Origin: Echinococcus granulosus
Taxonomy: Eukaryota > Platyhelminthes > Cestoda > Cyclophyllidea > Taeniidae
Assembly (NCBI RefSeq): GCF_000524195.1
Contig: NW_020170426.1
Coordinates: 101,944-139,275 of the forward strand
DNA: 37,332 bases
Direction of reading: 5' to 3'
Under the pieces are notes generated by a model. The model searched no databases and was not told where the DNA came from. It worked only from the letters and a program-made list of their open reading frames with translations. Positions within the stretch are counted from its first letter, which is position 1. Each line of letters opens with the position of its first letter. The position numbers were made by a program, and so were the translations under genes. Shown here in pieces: positions 31,862 to 37,332 of this stretch.

Positions 31862-34800
31862 TTTGCGCATTTAAACGGTCAAACGAATTACTAGCTCACT
31901 ATGCCACGACTTCAGCGAAGACTTGGAGCTCCAGGCTGTTCCCATTAGTATTCAGTCCTAATCATTTGCTTTTCCAATAATCACTACGATTAATGATCAT
32001 TGAATTTGATTAAAGGGAAGGCCAGCAAACTTATACCCATCTTTCTTTGTGAAGATCATCGAGTAATTCCCACAGAAGTTTGCATTGCTTTGATGCAAAT
32101 GAAACAAGATGTAATTTAGCAATTTGGCTGCTATCCCCTTTGTCTCTCATTTAGACCCTCAAATAGTAAAGGTTGTGCAGACGAAGATGCTATGTATTGT
32201 GGCAATGTGGGATTTTACAAAGCATCAAAGCCTTATGGAGGAACTAGAGTTCTCCTTTGGGATCGATTCTGCCTTCTCAATCATGAGATTGACCCATAAA
32301 ATCATTCGGATGCGTACGAAATTTTTTTTTTTGAAGGATCAAAGAAATAGTTAGATAGGAAAGCAGTTGTGAAGCAGATAGGCACCAAGTGTCGGCATCT
32401 ACTTAAAATGCAAATTTTACCGCCTCCATTTACCTGTTTGCTTCCACTCTTGGCTCTGACTTAGCCTACATTAGAAACCCATTAAACTTTGAACTACAGT
32501 TTGGTACGGTAGTGCATTAAAGGTCACAGTGTAATTTTTCATCGGGGTAGGATGATACCCAAATCAATGACTTCATTACCTGGACCCCTTAGGTTCTACC
32601 TACCATGCCTTCTTTCTGAACTCTGTAATGTTCAAGTAGGAATGGCGATGATGAAACAGTAAATTCGTTAACTTAAAATTTAGTACCCATTTCTACTCGT
32701 TAATTTATTGCCCTTTAAGGCGATCTGGCGGTTCATCTGAGATGCTCTTGAGTCCTCAAGAGCGTTGGTATCACCTGACAGTACGACACTCGTAAGTTAT
32801 AGATTCTAAACAGTCATTCAAATTTATTTACATTCTTTTAAAACCAGTTTCACTTTATCATTAGCCACTGTGCAGAAGTGGAGATTAAGCTAACTGTAAA
32901 AATTCAACCTTTCTGCTGTGAATCTCTGCACCTTTCACCTAATAACAACAGATGGAATCTTTTTGGGACTTTACGGTGTAATATTCAGCCATTGATGTCA
33001 AAACTGTTTTTTTAACTTGAGCCAATCTTGCTTGTCGCTGCGAAAATTGTGGCGTTTGGGGCGTATCAGTCTGGGTGTAGATTTTATTTTCGACAATTAG
33101 ATGTCTGGCAGACAATAACACTCAAAGTGGTTTCCGATCCACGAAGAAACACAAGAACAAGGTCCTAAAGCACATCAGTTTGCGTAGACTTGATTTATGT
33201 AGAGACCAATGCCCTACTCCACGTCTTATTTACGCTAGGTCATGAGTTTAGTTGTCAAATCGAAAGCAGGTCAAACTTATGGCCAATACGGAGGTCGAGA
33301 ATTCAGTCTACAGTATTGTAGTTTTCTTCACTTGAGGAGCGCACTAAATACTATGTTCAATCTTTTACTAAACAGGCTCGTGAAGAAAACTTATGTTAAC
33401 AAAAATATTTATTTAACTGTATAAGGTCTTTAGTCTAAGCCGATTTCACTACCTTTGCGGCCTCCTCGTCCTTCGGTACTCAAAAAGCACGCCTTTTTAA
33501 GGCTTCAAGGATGACTCGGGAAGCCAAAAGTAAAATAATCTTGTAAACCTAAACCCTGCTTTTTCTTGAGGTATCGTATCAACCCATAAGCTCTTTTACT
33601 CACATAGATGGCTGTTCTCGAGACAGTTGAAGCCCATGTCTCCTCCATGCGACATCACATTAATTTGCGTATCATATTAATCAGTCCTAATGTCAGACTT
33701 TTCCAATGACTTATCTAAAAAAGGTAACCGTAGCAGAGGAGCAGTTAAATGCCGAAGTTCTTCACCCTCCCTCCATGGTTTTGCAGTTCCCCTATGTCAT
33801 AACATTTAAATTCGCCATGTCTACAGCACACCTGGCAATAATAAGTCTTTTTGGTTGATATGCCTTTCGACTTCTTCGGAGGCGATTTCAGATGTTACGA
33901 AATCATCATAAAATATGAGCTGACAATGGATACTTGTTTTTTTTATTATAAAAAATGGTTATGCGATTTGTGGTGGGAAGGAGTTGACTTCGCTAGTCAT
34001 CGCCCAACTTGCCGCATTTATCTGTGCATATAATGAGAGTGTAAACAACATCTTTGTGCATTTAAAGATAGAAGGTTGGCAGGACGGTTTCCCCAAGTAA
34101 ACATTTGCTTTAAATGTTTATGTAATCTTCATTAATTAATTTTAAGCACACGCTCCTTTAAAAGTGACGGGTGACTGGTGTTTCGCGAAAAACTAAATAA
34201 TTTTTAAGTTAAATGTCACCTTTCTTTGACTGATGTCATTTGGAGAATTTACTGCGAATTTTCCCTTGTGAAGTCAAATATTTCACTATTCTACGTGTAA
34301 ACCATCAAAGGAGATGGTTGAAGCCAAATATGCATTGTTTAAACTGCCTCAAACACAACTTCATTTACTCCAATGTATTTACCTAGCTGGACTCTCCAAT
34401 CTCTGTGGTTAGGCCCTCATCTTTGTACCATATGCTGTTTCATTTCGTCTCTTAGCCAAGCGAATAGATCAACTACCCTCTTTCATGTATGAAGACTTTA
34501 CTAATAAGCAGCAATTTTATACCTCAGTGTACACAAATATTTTTAAATGAACTGATGGACTAAAACTATTAACATGAACCCGATTAGTGTTGATATAAAG
34601 AATTTGAAGCCCTTCTAGAATGAGATATGACCTCTTCCAAAAATAAGGCACATTGTTTTGTTAATGACAGAGTTGCTAAAATCTACAGCGAACTTCTTCT
34701 GAAAAAATGCTCTTATAAGAGGGGCATTCGCCAGTCACTCGGCATAGCCTAAACCAGTGCTGGTGGCCTAGGGAATTAAAAATCGTGAAGGAGAGGAATC

Positions 34801-35426
34801 TTCCTTTGTACGGTGGATTAATCACACGTAAACACACTTTGATGACCTTTAGATTGGAAGATGCTGTTGGGATGCCATCAGCAGACGTGGGTTAGAGAGC
34901 CAAGGCAAAGAAGGCAGAGAGGCGGCGTTAGAATCCAACTGCTAGTCATGAATCATACTGGCCTGACCTCTTATTAGCCTTTCACTCTCTCCCGTTCCCT
35001 TAGCTTAAACTGGACGAGATTTACCTACTAACATGTTACCACTTGTTTTCCTGGTCTTCTGTTATGCGATGTTATTTGTTTTGTGTAACTATTTTGCCTT
35101 TTAAGTGTTAATAAATTTAGAGGGATAACCTCAAAAAATGAATTTTGCAGAGGGATGACAGGTAGGTGTGGAAGCCATAACAACGAAATTAGGAGATACT
35201 GTGCCGAGCTAATGTCTTGCCTGCAAGCAATCAATCCACATTGCATTTTAAGCAATGAGCATTAGGTTAGCGCACTTTAACAAGTTTATTACCACTGTCG
35301 CATATAAGTGACACAAATTTTTTAGAGTTTTGTAGCATAGGACGGGAGATAACGTAGTCTCTAAGGCAAACGGTTTAGCTTCTATTCAGTTTTGTCACTA
35401 GGCTATCATCCAGAGCTGCCCAGCCA

Positions 35427-35895
35427 TGTCTGTGTGGGTTCTATTTAACCAGGAAAGAAGTGAAGGAGGTATAGCGTTTTCACATATTTGACATCTTTAT
35501 ACGAGTAGGGTAGGCAGCTCCGTGACAAACGTATTCGCGTGGTTCAAGGCTAGTGTCACTTCCGTTGTCAATAGCATTCCTGTGGACCACGCTAGTAGAA
35601 TAGCTACTGAAGGTGGACGTCGTTTTCAGACCTTTTGCTAAGGACTGTCACAGGTTCTTCCGTTTACAGTAACATTCACCTTCTTCCATCATGCTAAGCT
35701 TTATCTACCAGTAGTAGAAATCAGGATAGACATCCTTTAAGACAGAGTTCGCTTTCTGATGTCACCAATATATCGCTTCGAGGCCTCCCTCAACACAAAG
35801 GAAGGCATAGTACTCGGCCTACTAGCATGGCCAGGAGGTCTACCGGGGAGGGTACAATGGGGGAACACTTAAGTGGCTCCTCTACTAAAACTGCG
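35427..35895 (+). repeat. Degenerate dispersed repeat, right copy
   Basis: Same orientation and block order as 743-1240. Its 3' side runs towards the reverse-transcriptase-like fragment at 35936, suggesting that the family is a decayed retroelement. Ends approximate. Confidence 0.5.
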
Positions 35896-35935
35896 AGCAG
35901 AACAAACAACCAAAGTATTATGCTACGAGCTTAAA

Positions 35936-36056
35936 GCTGACGACATGGAGACCTCTTCCGTTCTTATTAATAACGTTACTTTCGGACTTGGAGGCCTTTG
36001 TCGTAAAAGAGGGTGTTAAATTGAATGCACACAAATCGGTACAGATGTGGGTATTT
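35936..36056 (+). pseudogene. Possible decayed non-LTR reverse-transcriptase fragment
   Basis: One frame gives ADDM at 35936-35947. After a frame change, 35976-36056 reads LLSDLEAFVVKEG then VKLNAHKSVQMWVF. This order (A-D-D motif, LL..LE helix, GV.LN..K motif) and spacing are those of the palm region of LINE reverse transcriptases. Frameshift and stops show that it is dead. Short and degenerate, so tentative. Confidence 0.4.
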
Positions 36057-37332
36057 CCACAGGCTCTATCATCCATTTATTTCGTCCCACCGTTTACTGG
36101 CAATAAATTGCTCTTCCACATGGGTGGTTCAGGATAAACCAAACTGTCGAGTCTTCAGGAGAAATTTACGCACTACATTGGTGTAAAGTGCAGTGGAAAG
36201 TGGCAGATATATTTTATCCCAAGTATTGGGGAGTCCAATGAAGCCCTACTTCCAAACAAACAAATCGACTACTATGTGAACCAAAAAAGAGAACGTAGTA
36301 TTTAGTGGATGATTGATTTCATCCGATAAAGGCGTACAGCAGAGGCTGAAGGAAGGTACCCGAAAGTGGGACCTACGTTTGCACTACCGTGGATGATATC
36401 TCCCATGAAACGAGTTTCTCCTAGAGATGAGCAGTTCTTCTAACACTGACCGGCAAATCACGGGGTACATCATTAATCCAAGTGGGTAAGAGAGAGTGGA
36501 ATACTCGAAGGAAGTCGAAGTTTGAGAGTTACACTCCTCATTAAATTCAGCAATCTTCCCCTTGTGATGTGAAACTATTTGATTGGTAGGTAATAGCTAT
36601 GAATATCAGGAATGCTACTGACAACCAGATGAAGTTATGCACATTAAATATATCAGGCGGAAGAGGCGTTTTCGGTAGAGCTCCATGCAATGACTATGAA
36701 TAGCACCTGTCATACGCATGCAGTCGTTTATCTGCATGCATTATAAAGCACGGCTACGCGTCAGTTTGTTGGTACGGTACCACTCATCATTGTCCTCCAT
36801 TATTTGCCTCTTCCTCACTGCTCTCCCCATCATAAACTATCAGTCGAGTTCATGCTAGTAAATGTGGTTCATACCAGCCCACCGCAAAAATCGGGTTTGA
36901 ATTAGAGTTTAAGTCATTTCCAGCGATGTGTAGAAGCTGGCCTCTATTACGGCCTGTTGTGGAAGGGTGGGTTGGTAGACAGAAAAACATTCTGACTAAG
37001 CCCAAAAAATAAACTACTGGAAGATAGATGCATTAGGTTTGATCGGAGAGGAAGTAGCCTCTACTCCTTTTGATAATGAGGGATGACCTGCTAGTGTTGA
37101 TACGGTATTTTCTTCATTCATATAGTAAGATTTGTGGAATAGAGCACCTTTAAAGGTAAAATCCTTAAATGTCACGCATATGTGACGCTGCTTGATGCAC
37201 AAATAAGGCTGTTCAACATTCAGGAGTGCAAAATGCCAAGCACACCTGTACTTTCGCCATCCGACTGCACACTATGACGTCGCTGCTCATTCAATGGCGT
37301 TTGTAGGACACCACACACGCCAGGAAGAAAGG

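Larger units (their letters stand above)
30981..37332. other. Region upstream of importin alpha, no gene seen
   Basis: AT-rich and without conserved open frames. It contains a diverged tandem pair (31667-31707 and 31822-31861), the right copy of the dispersed repeat (35427-35895) and a possible reverse-transcriptase fragment (35936-36056). The importin alpha promoter should lie in the first few hundred bases. Confidence 0.5.

Noticed and set aside
1..37332. CRISPR array, bacterial operon, phage or plasmid features
   Set aside because: The window is eukaryotic: conserved proteins appear only after intron removal, with GT-AG splice sites and AATAAA signals. No regularly spaced repeats were seen.

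Overview
The window is a piece of an animal nuclear genome carrying two recognisable, intron-split housekeeping genes and one small unrecognised gene. Introns of 30-35 bp and 62-78 bp lie beside introns of 1-3.5 kb, standard genetic code gives clean conserved proteins, and degenerate retroelement debris is scattered around. By inference this fits a flatworm (Platyhelminthes), perhaps a tapeworm; there is no rRNA or mitochondrial marker to prove it.

Layout. 1-2041: non-coding, with a degenerate dispersed repeat near 743-1240. 2042-26647 (+): a PPIP5K (Vip1-type inositol hexakisphosphate / diphosphoinositol pentakisphosphate kinase) gene in 13 coding exons. Joined, these give 5244 nt, 1747 codons plus stop, with every intron phase agreeing. 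It has the ATP-grasp kinase, the histidine-acid-phosphatase-like domain and an unusually long disordered tail with two conserved C-terminal islands. A poly(A) signal follows at 26831. Its introns hold a 395-bp solo LTR with a 5-bp target duplication (8701-9105), degenerate CATC repeats, a G-quadruplex-prone tract and several hairpins. 28371-28694 (+): a 97-codon gene with a 30-bp intron whose stop codon lies inside its own AATAAA. 28946-30980 (-): an importin alpha (karyopherin alpha) gene, 9 coding exons, 525 aa, complete from IBB domain to acidic tail, with eight tiny introns. 30981-37332: no gene seen; diverged repeats and a possible decayed reverse-transcriptase fragment (35936-36056).

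The genes are not an operon. PPIP5K makes and removes inositol pyrophosphates, which act in energy and phosphate signalling; importin alpha is the adaptor for classical nuclear import. The small gene and importin alpha converge tail to tail with about 250 bp between stop codons. Exon boundaries were derived by hand from splice sites, reading frame and remembered family sequences; no database search was possible.
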